From Apostichopus japonicus (lineage: Eukaryota; Echinodermata; Holothuroidea; Aspidochirotida; Stichopodidae), in the NCBI RefSeq assembly GCF_037975245.1, contig NC_092567.1, positions 25,529,876-25,593,875 on the forward strand: a stretch of DNA of 64,000 nt. Direction: 5' to 3'. The notes below the pieces were generated by a model that did not search any database, was not told the DNA's origin, and saw only the letters and a list, made by a program, of their open reading frames with translations. Position numbers and translations under genes: made by a program. The stretch's first letter is position 1; every line of letters begins with the position of its first letter. Shown here piece after piece: positions 42,101-51,100 of this stretch.

Positions 42101-45100
42101 TTGATATACCATCCTTGAATTTCAATTTGCAAGAATAAGTACACGGGTACTCGTAAGTGTACTCCTATCAAGGGAAACCCTCTCATACTCATACTATTGT
42201 ACTCATACAACAAGTGTAGTGTTGCTTGTATCACTTGACCCGGGAGCAGAACACGTACATGTGAGGTCAGAATGTTGACGTAATTTTGTATATTTTAAGA
42301 TTCTCCACTGTACTGATCTATGGTTTTGTTTCATCCCAACTCCGACCCCCGACACCCGACCCCGACCACAACCTCCCACCGACGACCCCCGACCCCCGAT
42401 CCCCGATCCCCGACCCCCGACCCCCGATCCCGACCCCCGACCCCCGATCCCCGACCCCCGACCCCCGACCCCCGACCCCCGACCCCCGACCCGTATTATT
42501 ATTATTTTTTTAGCTATTCTTTGAACATTTTGTTTCCTTTGTTGTAGGATTCCCCTTCATCATCGTCGCCGTTTCAGTCGCGATTCGTTGGCGAAGCTAC
42601 GGAGAAGGCCAAGGGTAAGTATACATAAAGCCGATCAAATGACTCAGTCATATTCGGTCGACTTTTGGTAATTTTAGAAGTATTTATTACTCTGAGAAAA
42701 AGTCTTAATCTTCTTGTTTTGTTTCCATATTTCTTCTGGAATTCAGTTTTAGGTTGCCGACTCCTGTCATTTTATGATTAATTATAGATTTTCTTTAATT
42801 CTCCTCAGATATTAGTTTTATGAGATATTTCTCGCAAAATCCTCTGGTTTCTTTTGATTCTTCTCAGATGTTGGCTGTCCATTGATGATGGCTTAATTTG
42901 GGCGTTCCTTGGACCGGTCGTCGTGGTGATTTTGGTATTGAACTTACTTCAAGTCTTAGTTCAACTCAGACTGTAGATAATTTTGTGGATGTATGTTACC
43001 ATGCATAATCATAAATACATGTATTGCTACGTCTTATTAAAGAAAAACATAGGAAAAGAAGTTCATATCATCGATTCTATACTCAGTCAAAACAGCAGCT
43101 TATTATGTTTCTATAGCAACGTCTCTTAGTCAATCAAGAACACGAGACTAACATGTATATTTTATCTTTCGTTCGTCGGTTGCATTATGTTCAAACATGT
43201 GATTATGAAAAAAATCCGTTCTTTTAAGGTGATTGTTGTCATGGTGATTATGCAATGGTTATTATATAAAAAAGATTATTATACAAAATAAATTATGGAA
43301 AGTCTCATCAGATCTTCAAAATACCTCTTGGCCTAACCGACTCTCCAATTAAGTTTAATATTGATGATAGGCTTCAACTGACATAAATGTTAACATTTTG
43401 CTACCAGCTAAAGGAACCTTTTAGCAAAATGTGATAATCCGTGAAGTCCGGGCGGAACATTTCACAACGTACTACAATGAAAATGGCGGATATGGATTAT
43501 GATTCAAAGTTAGCAATGAAACGGAGTGAGGGGAGGGGAGGGAGGGAGGGAGGGAGGGAGGAGAGGGAGGGGAGGGAGGGGGAGGGGAGGGAGGGGAGTG
43601 GATGGGGATGGTCCAGACCGGGTCCCCAATAAAAATAGCAGACATCATTCTGTCTGTGTTATTTTACACTGAACCATCTGATTATACTGTTAACAAGCGT
43701 GATTTGTTTGTTTACGTTTGACTGTGAGTGCCGGGAGTTGGTCTCTGTTCTTAGTAACATTCTGCTGTCTGTTTTCGTATCGTTTTCTTCAGGTGAATTT
43801 TCTGATTCTTCTGATGGTAGTCAGAGTGGTGTATCGTGCATCTTCTGCTAGAGGTAAAGAAGATGCTGAGTACAAACATCTCACGTGAGTATATATTGTC
43901 GTATAGATCTGCTAAGCGTGTATGATGTCAAGATTATTGGAATATTTAACCGAAGAGTCTCAGTGATATTCCTATTTGTTTATTTCTTAACCATTTATTT
44001 AAACCAATTACCAGAAAATCATCAAGAACAAAAATCGCATAATTTTGGAGAAAATTAAAAAACTCACGATTTTAGGCAAAAACTTAACAAAATTATTAGC
44101 TTTACAACAAGGTGTAATTTGATAGAATTGTTTTCTTTTAGTTGGGATGTTCATTTTGGAATTCTATGCTCGTTTTTTATCTCCAAGGCTCATAAGAGTA
44201 TTCTCTTGGCGTTTAAAGTGGTATTCAATGTCATTTTAAGCCTCAGTAAATACTAAAATGATATTTGAAATTTTGTAATACAATTGATACATTTTTCAAA
44301 ATTGGGACGGATTACGATACTATAATTGAATTGCAGGTTATCAGAAGGGCGCCTTCGATCCCACGCATGATTTTGAAAGAAATAAAAAAAGTCGCAATTT
44401 TGGCCAAAATTTGAAAAAATCATAAGGCTATATACAGTAGCCTTCCAAAAAATTGGCGAAATAATGAAGTCATCAAATATCAAATTTTGATACTCGTTTT
44501 GGATTCCCAGAGCTCATAAGAGTATTCTCTTGGCGTTAGAAGTGGTATTCTATGTAATTTAAACATTCAGTAAATATTAAAAATTATATGCAAAATCCTT
44601 TCCCAACTACCAGGGTATCATTCAAAATCGGGACCTTCCATGAAATTAATATTGACTAGCATGTAATCAGAATGACACCACCGATTCTACGCATCATTGT
44701 TGGTCAAAATTTAGCAAAATCATAATTCCTTACATACAAACTGATGAAATTTTTCCAACAAATAAGAGTTTTCAAATTTCACTTGGGATGTCCATTTTTT
44801 AGTCCTTTAGCTCAAAGTCGTTTCCCTTGAAGTTCAAAGCGTGGTTCAATGGAATATCAAGAATCTAACTATTAAAATGATATCCAAAATCACAAATTGT
44901 TCGAAGCGTCTTAAAAAAAAGATGTATTTTTTACTGATCTTTTCCTTTCTCGTTGTCCATTCTTTTCTTCATTTTTTCGTTGTTGATGGACTAGTGCTGC
45001 TCTGAAGGGGGCGCTATTTCTCTTACCTCTTCTCGGCCTTTCATGGGTAATAGGCTTCATGTCGGTGAATGAGGGCACCCTGGTGTTCCAATACTTGTTT

Positions 45101-47837
45101 GTTATTTTCAACTCACTCCAGGTAATGTAACGCTTATGTTTGGAAAGCTCTCTGTACGTTACTTTATAGAACATGTTTAAAACGTTTTTAATAATGATTG
45201 AGCTCATATAACGGCCCAGGTGGGGTGGGGGGGGGGTTGGGGTGGTGGTAGAGTACCACCACCTGTATTAAAGTACCACACAATGAAGCTATACTGGTGT
45301 GTTATCACATGGTAACGTTATACACCACATATAGACCATGAGAGAGTTATATGGGATATGTCTATGCTAGCATTGTACACGCTCCACTGTTTGGTCACCA
45401 AGCATGCATAATACATTCAGTATTTATAACGACAGTGTTACTTTTGTATATTTGTAAATATATATCAGTTAAAGGTTAATAGCTGGAAATATATGTTGGG
45501 AAAGAAAAATCGTGCGCACGAATTTTTTGTTGCGTTGTGATATGCCCATGGTAACCAAATTTAACCTATTTACATCCTGTCTGAAGTTTTCCAGGTTCCT
45601 GATGTTACTCCTTACGTTATTTTTTCTTTACATAGGGGTTTTTCATTTTCCTGTTTTATTGCGCCATAAACAAAGAGGTAAGAAATTTTTTTATGTAACT
45701 AGTTTTAATAACAACCCACATTTAATCTATAAATAACTATAGGCTAATAATAAAAATATGTTATTTTAATCATACACTCCGAAACCGATTCAGGGACGAT
45801 AAATTGGTGATATAAATTGTTGAGCTCTACAATTGGAAAAAAAAAAAAAAATTGAAAGTTTGTTATATTTAATTGGATTATATCAAAGTTATATAAAAAA
45901 CAAAAACAAAAAACATTAACTTATTATACTTCTCAGGATGATGCAAACTTGAAATTCCTGCCAAAGTGCAAAAATACAAGTTATACTTATCAGGTGGGAG
46001 GTTAGTAAATATTTTCATTGATATTTATAATTTTATGTCCTTTGTCCCATCTTTTCTTCAGGTCCGAGGAGCGTTGTCAAGGAGATTCAGCCAAGTAGCC
46101 TTAGAATCTGGTGACTCGAAATCGTTATCTCTCAGAGCAGTGGTAGGTATAACAACGCGCGTAGACTTCCATTCCAGTCGTTTTGATATTTTCGGATAAA
46201 GTGTGTCACAAACTTGTTTACCTTGCTATAAGTTTATAATGGGTGTTCTGATTTCTGAATATGTAAATTACTTTCCAGCAACATGAATATTTATTTGCTT
46301 AAATCATCGCTTTTAATTCCAGGCGAAGCTTAAATCTTCCGGCAAATCTACTTCACCTGTGTTAAGATTTACCGAAGACACTTCAGGGGCTGTGTCAAAA
46401 TCCTTTGACCAGAAGAGCGATGGCGTCACGACCGAGCCAATCAGTGCAAGCGGTGACCATTTCTCTTTTATTCTTGAATAATATTAATTCAAATGTTTAC
46501 TCGCTGGAGATTATGTTATCAACCATTCCACTTTTTAGTATATGTGTCATTTTGGTCCCAGTCGAACTTGGATGTCACCAGGTGCGTTGCCAGCGTTCTC
46601 GTGTGATGGAGGCAAAGTCAAATCTTTATGTCCATTGTAGGAGTCAGAGATTTTCAGTTTAATTAACGCTTAAATTAATTAGACTTTTCATAACACCATA
46701 TAGGCTCTATCTCTCTTACGAATTCGATTTAAGGATGGGGGCACAGCATCTGGTGATATTCGATTAGGGGAGGGTCTAAGTGGGAGGGATTTAGCAATGT
46801 TTGGTTCTGTAAAGAGGCTTAGATGCAAAATGGTGCTATCATTTTCATCGACTTAACTATACGCAAGCTATTGCATACGACTTTGCGTCAGGCGCGTAGC
46901 CAAGGGGGGGGGGGGGGGCGAAGGGGGCAGCCGCCCCCCCCCCTTGAGCATATTTAAAAAAAAAAAAAATTAATCGTGTTTAATTGTCCCTGAAAGTTTT
47001 TGTGTTGGTGAGGCAAACCCCCTCACCCCTCCGAATATCACTCTGGGCCAGGGAGATGCAGAGGTACTCGTCCACATGTTGTTGTACTCGCAAAAGTCTA
47101 GTAAGCTTAGTGTCACGGTGTTCCACAGGACACACTTTGATTCATACTATGCTAAAACCAGACCAGATTAGACCAGACTAGACCAGACCAGACTAGACCA
47201 GGTAAAACCAGACCAAGTTAGACCTACCAGACCAGGTCTACCAGACCAGATTAGACCAGACCAGGCTAACCAAATCAGACCAGGTTAAACCAGGCCAGAC
47301 TACACCAGACCAGACCAGGCTAGACCAGACCGGGTTAGACCTACCAGATCATGTTAGACCAGACCAGACTAGACCAGGTCAGACCAGGCTAAACCAGACA
47401 TGAATGGTTGAGCGATTCTAATCGGTTCTAAGAGTGCCAACGAGTTTTGTCAAATTTAATTGTGTACCAAAATGTTTGCAATATTTCGGACGTACCAATA
47501 CATTGGAATGCTTTTTTATATTCGCAGGAATCAGCGTTCATCAGAATAAGTCTGAATCTCAACAGAATCTCACGGTAAGAATGCGTCAGTCGTTGGATAA
47601 AAGTTTATTCTAACCCTCATAGTGGTCTAGTATCTCGAAATATTAGGGGTTTGTGTTTTAAAACAAACTTATAAACTAGACTTAATATAATTTAAATTTG
47701 ACAAAAGTCAATTTGATGAAATACTTTGTACGTTTCTGAAGAAAAAAAAAACATTAATCAGAATTAACCATTTCTGTCTGTCTTGTTTTCAGCAAAAGGA
47801 AGACAGTAAAAGTCCATTCAGCCCAGATTATGACTGA
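23106..47837 (+). CDS. Adhesion GPCR with C-type lectin domain, Ser/Thr stalk, GAIN/GPS and 7TM (multi-exon)
   Basis: I assembled this gene from GT-AG exons with matching phases: 23106-23155 (ATG at 23132), 24114-24150, 24747-24949, 26353-26434, 26893-26979, 27696-27721, 28513-29194 (damaged), 29755-29859, 30276-30356, 31540-31692, 32270-32316, 32944-33096, 34715-34777, 35332-35428, 36322-36462, 36796-36856, 37757-37856, 38687-38781, 39462-39585, 40425-40528, 41121-41223, 41760-41919, 42548-42614, 42868-42934, 43793-43884, 44995-45121, 45636-45677, 46062-46142, 46323-46452, 47528-47574, 47793-47837 (TGA at 47835). Without the damaged exon this is about 914 residues. Expected role: a plasma-membrane receptor sensing an extracellular ligand and signalling through G proteins. 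The 7TM resembles the latrophilin/EGF-TM7 branch of class B2, but I cannot assign orthology, so no symbol is given. The start ATG has A at -3 and G at +4. Its exon has an upstream acceptor, so the transcription start lies further left. Confidence 0.93.
23225..23312. repeat. GGGGA-type purine microsatellite in receptor intron 1
   Basis: A run of GGGGAGGGGA units, purine only on the plus strand, lies about 70 bp after the start-exon donor. It could form G-quadruplex or triplex structures. Confidence 0.9.
24186..24482. repeat. Minisatellite with alternating 52- and 40-bp units (receptor intron 2)
   Basis: Units begin GAGTCTAGA and contain GCAGGGGTGGAGTGAGGGGT. Longer units add GGTAGAAAGG, so the true period is a dimer of about 92 bp repeated three times. 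The array begins about 36 bp past the donor at 24151. Confidence 0.9.
24747..26979 (+). CDS. Receptor C-type lectin-like domain (exons 24747-24949, 26353-26434, 26893-26979)
   Basis: The three exons join with phases 0 and 1 into about 124 residues with the C-type lectin fold signature. An N-terminal Cys pair (NTC...TIC, long-form type) is followed by core Cys in ENICKS, the FWIGLS motif at the first exon end, ITW and YSNW in the long-loop region, then DCVVM, KWVSTSC and the final YICQY. Core Cys pairing would be ICKS-YICQ and DCV-TSC. The Trp-Asn-Asp calcium motif of canonical sugar-binding lectins is replaced by Trp-Val-Ser, and no clear EPN or QPD triplet is seen (the loop reads QPR). Canonical calcium-dependent sugar binding is therefore doubtful and a protein or lipid ligand is possible. 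Asn-X-Ser/Thr sites (NIT, NTS) lie in the loop. The domain is extracellular. Confidence 0.92.
25448..25665. repeat. 24-bp minisatellite, about nine copies (receptor intron)
   Basis: The unit is close to GCACCTTTCGTAACACCCTG plus ATAT, with small changes. The period is a multiple of three, so an ORF runs through it (CTFRNTLI), but it lies within an intron of the lectin domain and has no splice support. Confidence 0.9.
27696..27721 (+). CDS. Receptor micro-exon after the lectin domain
   Basis: This 26-nt exon between a GTCCCAG acceptor and a GTAAGT donor enters in phase 1 and leaves in phase 0, encoding VIPTNARCW. Both splice sites are good and the phase agrees with the lectin exon before it and the stalk exon acceptor at 28512 after it. 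A further 18-nt phase-0 micro-exon at 28363-28380 (acceptor CTAG, donor GTAAGT, reading RKRNSD) is possible, but its acceptor is poor and I do not include it in the model. Confidence 0.55.
28513..29194 (+). pseudogene. Damaged Ser/Thr-rich mucin-like stalk exon of the receptor
   Basis: An acceptor AG at 28511-28512 and a donor GT at 29195 bound 682 nt (3 x 227 + 1), exactly the phase 0 to 1 step needed between the exons at 27721 and 29755. The reading is rich in Thr and Ser, with a recurrent ACGACTTT-type unit encoding TTL. The exon frame is open from 28513 to a TGA at 28633. From about 28626 to 28938 the Thr-rich reading lies in another frame, interrupted by TGA at 28665 and 28929. From 28939 it returns to the original frame and has one more TGA at 29008. 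Either this is a decaying exon or allele, or the assembly carries indels, or an unrecognised internal intron is removed. Skipping the exon would break the reading frame downstream. Confidence 0.6.
29755..31692 (+). CDS. Receptor Ser/Thr-rich stalk (exons 29755-29859, 30276-30356, 31540-31692)
   Basis: The three exons are 105, 81 and 153 nt, all multiples of three and all phase 1-1, so each can be gained, lost or skipped without a frameshift. They encode low-complexity Thr/Ser-rich sequence ([36 protein letters not shown]), typical of a densely O-glycosylated extracellular stalk that holds the lectin away from the membrane. Splice sites are canonical (GTAAGC, GTGAGG and the weaker GTCGTT). The symmetric exon set parallels mucin-like stalks of EGF-TM7 receptors and CD97-like proteins. 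Alternative splicing here is a reasonable inference. Confidence 0.75.
30395..31005. repeat. Degenerate intronic minisatellite, 40-60-bp unit with 119-bp higher-order copies
   Basis: Variants of CACATCTTCTTAAGCAACAT followed by GAAATGATCAGAGACAACAC recur about eleven times. A longer unit containing GCTACAGTAAATGAACAGAG is repeated almost exactly at about 30575 and 30695. Stops in all frames exclude coding use. It lies in the stalk intron 30357-31539. Confidence 0.85.
32270..38781 (+). CDS. Receptor GAIN domain (eight exons)
   Basis: Exons 32270-32316, 32944-33096, 34715-34777, 35332-35428, 36322-36462, 36796-36856, 37757-37856 and 38687-38781 join in phase. A Cys-containing linker (GDCTGACEP) is followed by a helical subdomain ([35 protein letters not shown]), then a beta-rich part ([49 protein letters not shown]) leading into CVFWDTT, the first half of the GPS. 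This order and the spacing to the GPS fit a complete GAIN domain, the fold that self-cleaves adhesion GPCRs. Asn-X-Ser/Thr sites (NAT, NKT, NNT, NET) support extracellular exposure. The 32944-33096 exon has tandem copies of its 3' end and donor in the following intron. Confidence 0.9.
33055..33428 (+). repeat. Tandem copies of an exon end plus its 5' splice site
   Basis: Four copies of a 90-96-bp unit begin with the last codons of the GAIN exon (GAGGGTACTGAGGAGGAACT, then CATTCCTATACTATG), continue through GTAAGTG and end CGCCATTATGTTATAA. Donor positions are 33097 (used), 33188, 33284 and 33373 (mutated to TTAAGT). Copies 1 and 3 are alike, as are 2 and 4, so a dimer of about 187 bp was duplicated. 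Choosing the 33188 or 33284 donor would shift the reading frame. Confidence 0.9.
33430..34375. repeat. GT-rich intronic repeat with about 190-bp higher-order unit
   Basis: Purine-T sequence of GGTGTTGGTAGTGGTGTT type carries a longer unit. The segment from ATTGGTGCTGGTGTCAATTA (33816 and 34006) through GATATGGCGTTGGTAGTGG is repeated at 190 bp. Long valine- and glycine-rich ORFs here are artefacts. Confidence 0.88.
35595..35866 (-). mobile_element. tRNA-derived SINE, family A, copy 1
   Basis: Read on the minus strand, the right part has a class II (Ser/Leu-like) tRNA head: GTGGCCGAATGGATAAAGGC (A box), CAATCGGGAGGTTCCGATAC (B box, one extra base), then an unrelated body ending near 35595. 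It matches 63715-63994 along its whole length with about a tenth of positions changed. It lies in the receptor intron 35429-36321, antisense to the gene. Confidence 0.88.
36893..37345. repeat. (CCGT)n/(CCAT)n array in a receptor intron
   Basis: A CCGT run (about 36904-36940) is followed by CCAT blocks, then an essentially pure CCGT block (about 37085-37200) and CCAT again to 37345. It begins about 36 bp after the 36856 exon end. Minus-strand ORFs (GRTD, DGWM) are artefacts. Confidence 0.95.
39462..39585 (+). CDS. Receptor GPS exon with autoproteolysis site and tethered agonist
   Basis: This exon enters in phase 2 after CVFWDTT and encodes [11 protein letters not shown], then [19 protein letters not shown], the full Cys/Trp pattern of a GPS motif. 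The His-Thr/Thr tripeptide needed for self-cleavage is intact, so cutting is predicted between codons at 39544-39546 and 39547-39549. The peptide starting TNFAILM would be the new N terminus of the membrane half and, by analogy with the family, the tethered (Stachel) agonist. The exon ends in phase 0 at GTAAG just before the first helix. The cleavage is a prediction from the motif, not an observation. Confidence 0.95.
40425..45677 (+). CDS. Receptor seven-transmembrane region (nine exons)
   Basis: TM1 is in 40425-40528 ([20 protein letters not shown]), TM2 in 41121-41223 ([17 protein letters not shown]), TM3 in 41760-41919 ([19 protein letters not shown], then LIEGVHLYL), TM4 in 41760-41919 plus 42548-42614, TM5 in 42868-42934 plus 43793-43884 ([16 protein letters not shown], then [14 protein letters not shown]), TM6 and most of TM7 in 44995-45121 ([24 protein letters not shown]), and the TM7 end in 45636-45677 ([14 protein letters not shown]). 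The TM3 Cys (LICK) and extracellular-loop Cys (GCWLS) can form the conserved disulfide. The signature motifs of adhesion GPCRs (EGVHLY, WAFLGP, LLGLSW, FNSLQGFFIF) are all intact. Two introns interrupt helices, which is common for the family. All phases agree. Confidence 0.95.
40528..40995 (+). repeat. Three copies of a unit that includes the TM1 exon donor flank
   Basis: AGCATTTACCCATAATCCAT followed by CATTCTCTCGTTACCATGGA occurs directly at the TM1 donor (40531) and again at about 40787 and 40952 (diverged). AGTATGTAACCCTGCTAAAA precedes the second and third copies. The two later copies lack the GTAAGC donor. Confidence 0.8.
42343..42492. repeat. CCCCCGA heptamer array just upstream of the TM4 exon
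   Basis: About twenty units of ACCCCCG/ATCCCCG lie 56 bp before the exon at 42548. C-rich on the plus strand, they give G-quadruplex potential on the minus strand. Confidence 0.92.
43525..43602. repeat. GGGAG microsatellite in a receptor intron
   Basis: Purine-only GGGAGGGAGGGAGG units lie between the two TM5 exons. Confidence 0.9.
43995..44905. repeat. Degenerate tandem repeat, about 300-325-bp unit, three copies (receptor intron)
   Basis: CTCATAAGAGTATTCTCTTG begins at 44189 and 44513, with a diverged third copy at 44811. CAAAATTGGGACGG-type and GCCAAAATTTGAAAAAATCA-type segments keep the same order in each copy. No coding potential. Confidence 0.8.
46062..47837 (+). CDS. Receptor cytoplasmic tail (four exons)
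   Basis: Exons 46062-46142, 46323-46452, 47528-47574 and 47793-47837 encode a tail of about 100 residues. It begins with a basic stretch ([11 protein letters not shown]) after TM7 and then becomes rich in Ser, Thr, Lys and Gln ([25 protein letters not shown]), ending SPFSPDYD before TGA at 47835-47837. Many Ser/Thr residues suit phosphorylation by receptor kinases. I see no PDZ-binding C terminus. The intron between 46452 and 47528 holds a G-rich repeat fragment and an AGACC minisatellite. Confidence 0.88.
46735..47100. repeat. Dispersed repeat fragment with GCGCGTAGCCAAGGGGGG and a poly(G)/poly(C) foldback
   Basis: CAGGCGCGTAGCCAAGG with a G run (46906-46918) facing a C run (46936-46946), then a poly(A) stretch, resembles the ends of the 60117-62314 element. 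GAGGCTTAGATGCAAAATGG at 46807 also occurs inside the MITE at 11228. It lies in the tail intron 46453-47527. Confidence 0.6.
47150..47402. repeat. AGACC minisatellite (receptor tail intron)
   Basis: Units such as CCAGACCAGATTAGACCAGA and AGACCAGACTAGACCAGG, based on AGACC with TAGACC and CTACCAGACC variants, run for 250 bp about 125 bp before the 47528 exon. Confidence 0.92.
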
Positions 47838-48190
47838 TTCTGAAGTGATAATAGAATAATTCTGGAACTTAGTTGAGATTGACCGTACTTCACAAGGAAT
47901 GGTGATGGATGACGTCAACATAAGCTATGACCTTTAAAATTGTTCCTGCAAATAACTCCTTCCAGTAATGACGACAAACTATTCAAATAAAGTCATGTAT
48001 TGGAGGTTAAACTATAAAATAAAATAATATTTTTCTTCAACATACGGGCACGTACAGCAGAATTATTATGTATTACCTGTCATTTCAGCTTACGCCTAAT
48101 GATATATAGCGCCCTCATTTTGGAACTGACGTCACTTGCAATTATCCTAGCTGAAAACGCGAATGATCTGCAATGTGCAATAAATTGTGT
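47838..48190 (+). other. Receptor 3' UTR with candidate poly(A) signals
   Basis: The stretch after the stop has no coding potential. AATAAA hexamers lie at 47986-47991 and 48179-48184, 150 and 342 nt past the stop. The first has a T-rich downstream stretch (TATTTTTCTTC around 48028), so it may be the main end. A transcript 3' end would decide between them. Confidence 0.5.
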
Positions 48191-51100
48191 GAAAAAATAT
48201 TTGTAAATGCTAATAAGACTAAAACTGTCATTTTCTCAAAGGGTAAGATTATGAGTTTTCACTTTCGGTGATGCTGTGGAAGTTGTTGACGATAATACTA
48301 ACCTTTGGAGTCTCATTCAATTACAACAACAAAGTTAACGGTACCAATTTATTCAAACTATACAGCACAAATCGTTGTAAGGACGTGTATCATTTTTCTC
48401 TCATTTCTGTTTACTCCCTATGGCTATGACGTTATATGTTATTTGTCATTTTGTTAATATCTGGATTGTTATTATAATGTCAATGTTTCTTATACCGCAC
48501 TGATGTGATGTGGAGAATCAAACTGAAACTTCCGCAAAACAATTAGGTTTTTTTTATTTAAAATGTTAAACTACAAATGATCTGTGTCTATGAACCAACC
48601 GAGAATTTGCTACAAAGTGCGGCGCCCTCAATTTCAAGGCATCACAGGAGCAGACTGGGTCGTAAATTGCTAGAGAATCTTATTATTCAGCCGCCTCGGA
48701 CGAAATGATCTTCTTTTCCGACCAAGAGAAAAAAAAATGGGTGCCTTCGTCATCCAAAATTGGCTTTTCTTGTTGAGCCTAGGGCCCAGTGGCTCGCCGG
48801 TTCTCAGTCAGTAGACCAATCCAATCCTAATGCAGGCCGTGTCATCAATTTCATGAAGTCATATCGGAAATAAAGTTGTATAAAGTTGTACATACAAAAT
48901 TCAAGAGTTTTGATTGGTATTTAAATAGCAGAGTTTGTGCGTTTAAGTCTATATATTAAGGTTATGAGGTCACCTTTTCACTGAAGGCACCCATCAAGTA
49001 GCGTGTGCATTTACGGAATACTACAAGACAGGTGTCTTCAGTCAGGTGGGCCGAGTTTAATCGGACCATATTATAGTTATTCTACTGTAAATTTGGTCTC
49101 CATATGTCGGCTCAGTACTAAATCTGACGTCTGCTGCAATTCAGTTATGTCTCGTGGTTTTCATCGTTTTCCTTGCCAGCTTGGCTTTTATCTTAAGTCG
49201 ATTCGTGCTTCTCGTAGTGTGACGTCAGATTTGTCTGTTCATTTAGAAAATCATTTTCTGTTAATATCAGGGATGAGCCTGGGTTAAAAAAAAATAACGG
49301 AACTTTGCAAAAATTGCGGTATAGGCTCCAGTTTGCGTATGCTTCAGTGTGTTAGGGTAATAGTTTTTGTCCCTGAGGTAGAAAAGAAATCACAGATATT
49401 CCGCGTATTCGCGGATAAAGCTCATGCCTGTAATATATAGGTGAGTGTAACATTTAAGAAAAACTCCATATTAAGCCGACAACAAATATTTAATTGTCAT
49501 TAAATATTTAATTTCCCACAATTTTTCCATGATCACCTGTATGTATGAGTCCTCCGTTTATAAATAAAAACATGTATTCTAATCTTAAGGGTTCTGCTTT
49601 CTACCACAAATTTGGAGAATAACCTTCTTCACTAAAAGATGAACGGAATATGCTTTTATTCTGTTATCATGCACTGTGAACCAAGAACGACAATTCCCCT
49701 TGCCCATCCCTTACCTTCCACACCCCATCTTTTAAGTTGTTTGCAGCTGTAACTTTGCAGTAAATCATTAAGTTTAAATGAGTACAGCCAGAAGGAAATT
49801 ATCATAAATATGTAAATATAAGGGGGTAAAAAGAAATATTTTGTGATCATTTGCTGTGTGCTGTATCCAGTGTAAATTCATGTTCGTCCGGCTTGTTGGC
49901 CAATCATTGACTTTTGTAAGAAAAACTAAGCACACCATTAGTTGGACATTAACGGCGCTGGTTTGTGTGTCACCCCTAAATATTTCAACGAGGAAGAAGA
50001 AGGCAAGGAGACTTAAAGGCCCCCACATATCAATGGATTACATCTCCAACAATATTGGGTTTAAGCATATGAAATATTCTTCTTTTGGACAGATTGTAAT
50101 AAAAATTGCATAATATTTTGCAATGTCAATATAGAAAGTTCGCATTTTGACTATATCCCATCAAGCCAGCAATCCGTTTGACGAAAAACAAATACCAACA
50201 ATGAACGGTACAAAAAAAGTCGCAACGAATTTAAGTATGTGGAATATTAGATGAAATATTTATTTAAAAATACTCTCTAGCGTTTTCTTACATCAGAGAT
50301 GTCCATGGAAACATTCCATAGTAAAAATTCACCCAAAGTACACAAAAAAACTGTGACTCATTGGCCTTTAGAATATCAAACAACACACGGTGATGCTTAC
50401 TCGTAAATAAACCTATGCGATGACGAACTGACAACATTGCACAACAACTTTAATTCGTCCATCTAGAAGGCCACATTTTATTTGTCTACAACACAAAATA
50501 CTACATAAGACAGACCATTTAGAACAAGGGTCCTCAAATAATTCTTTTACAAGGGCCAGGTTAAAATACTGCTTGAAGCAAAGGACCCGACTAAAATTCT
50601 GACTTTACCTAGACAGGGCAATGTGCAGGGTATAGATGGGTAATGGCTCAAGTTTCACCCTATCGGTCCGTATGGTCCACTGACGTAGGATTGTGGGCTG
50701 ATCTTGTGTTGAGGCGACAGACCAAAATCTGTCGCAGGCAAGATCTAGCCCAGGGGCTGCCTATAGAGAGCCTCTGAACTAAAACAACAGCCTGTTAACC
50801 AAAGAAGAAACTAAACAACTTTTAAGTGAAAATAAACAGAAAACTTATAATTAAGAACTACAAAATCTGGGTGAATTATTATCCTTCAAAGCAGTCTATC
50901 AGCACTTACATATGAAGTACCAGTGGCGAGGAATATCAGCTACAAATAAAATAAACTATTGACTTTGAAAAATATAGTTCTTTTTGATTTAAAGAACAAT
51001 TGAATATTGAAAGTTCAAGGTGTTAATAAATTGCAAAATCGTTTGGACGGATATTTAGTTTTGAAAAATAGGTCAAACACTTTAACTGCTGACTTGGATT

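Noticed and set aside
42343-42492. CCCCCGA heptamers as interstitial telomere
   Set aside because: The unit is not the animal telomere hexamer and the array is intronic.
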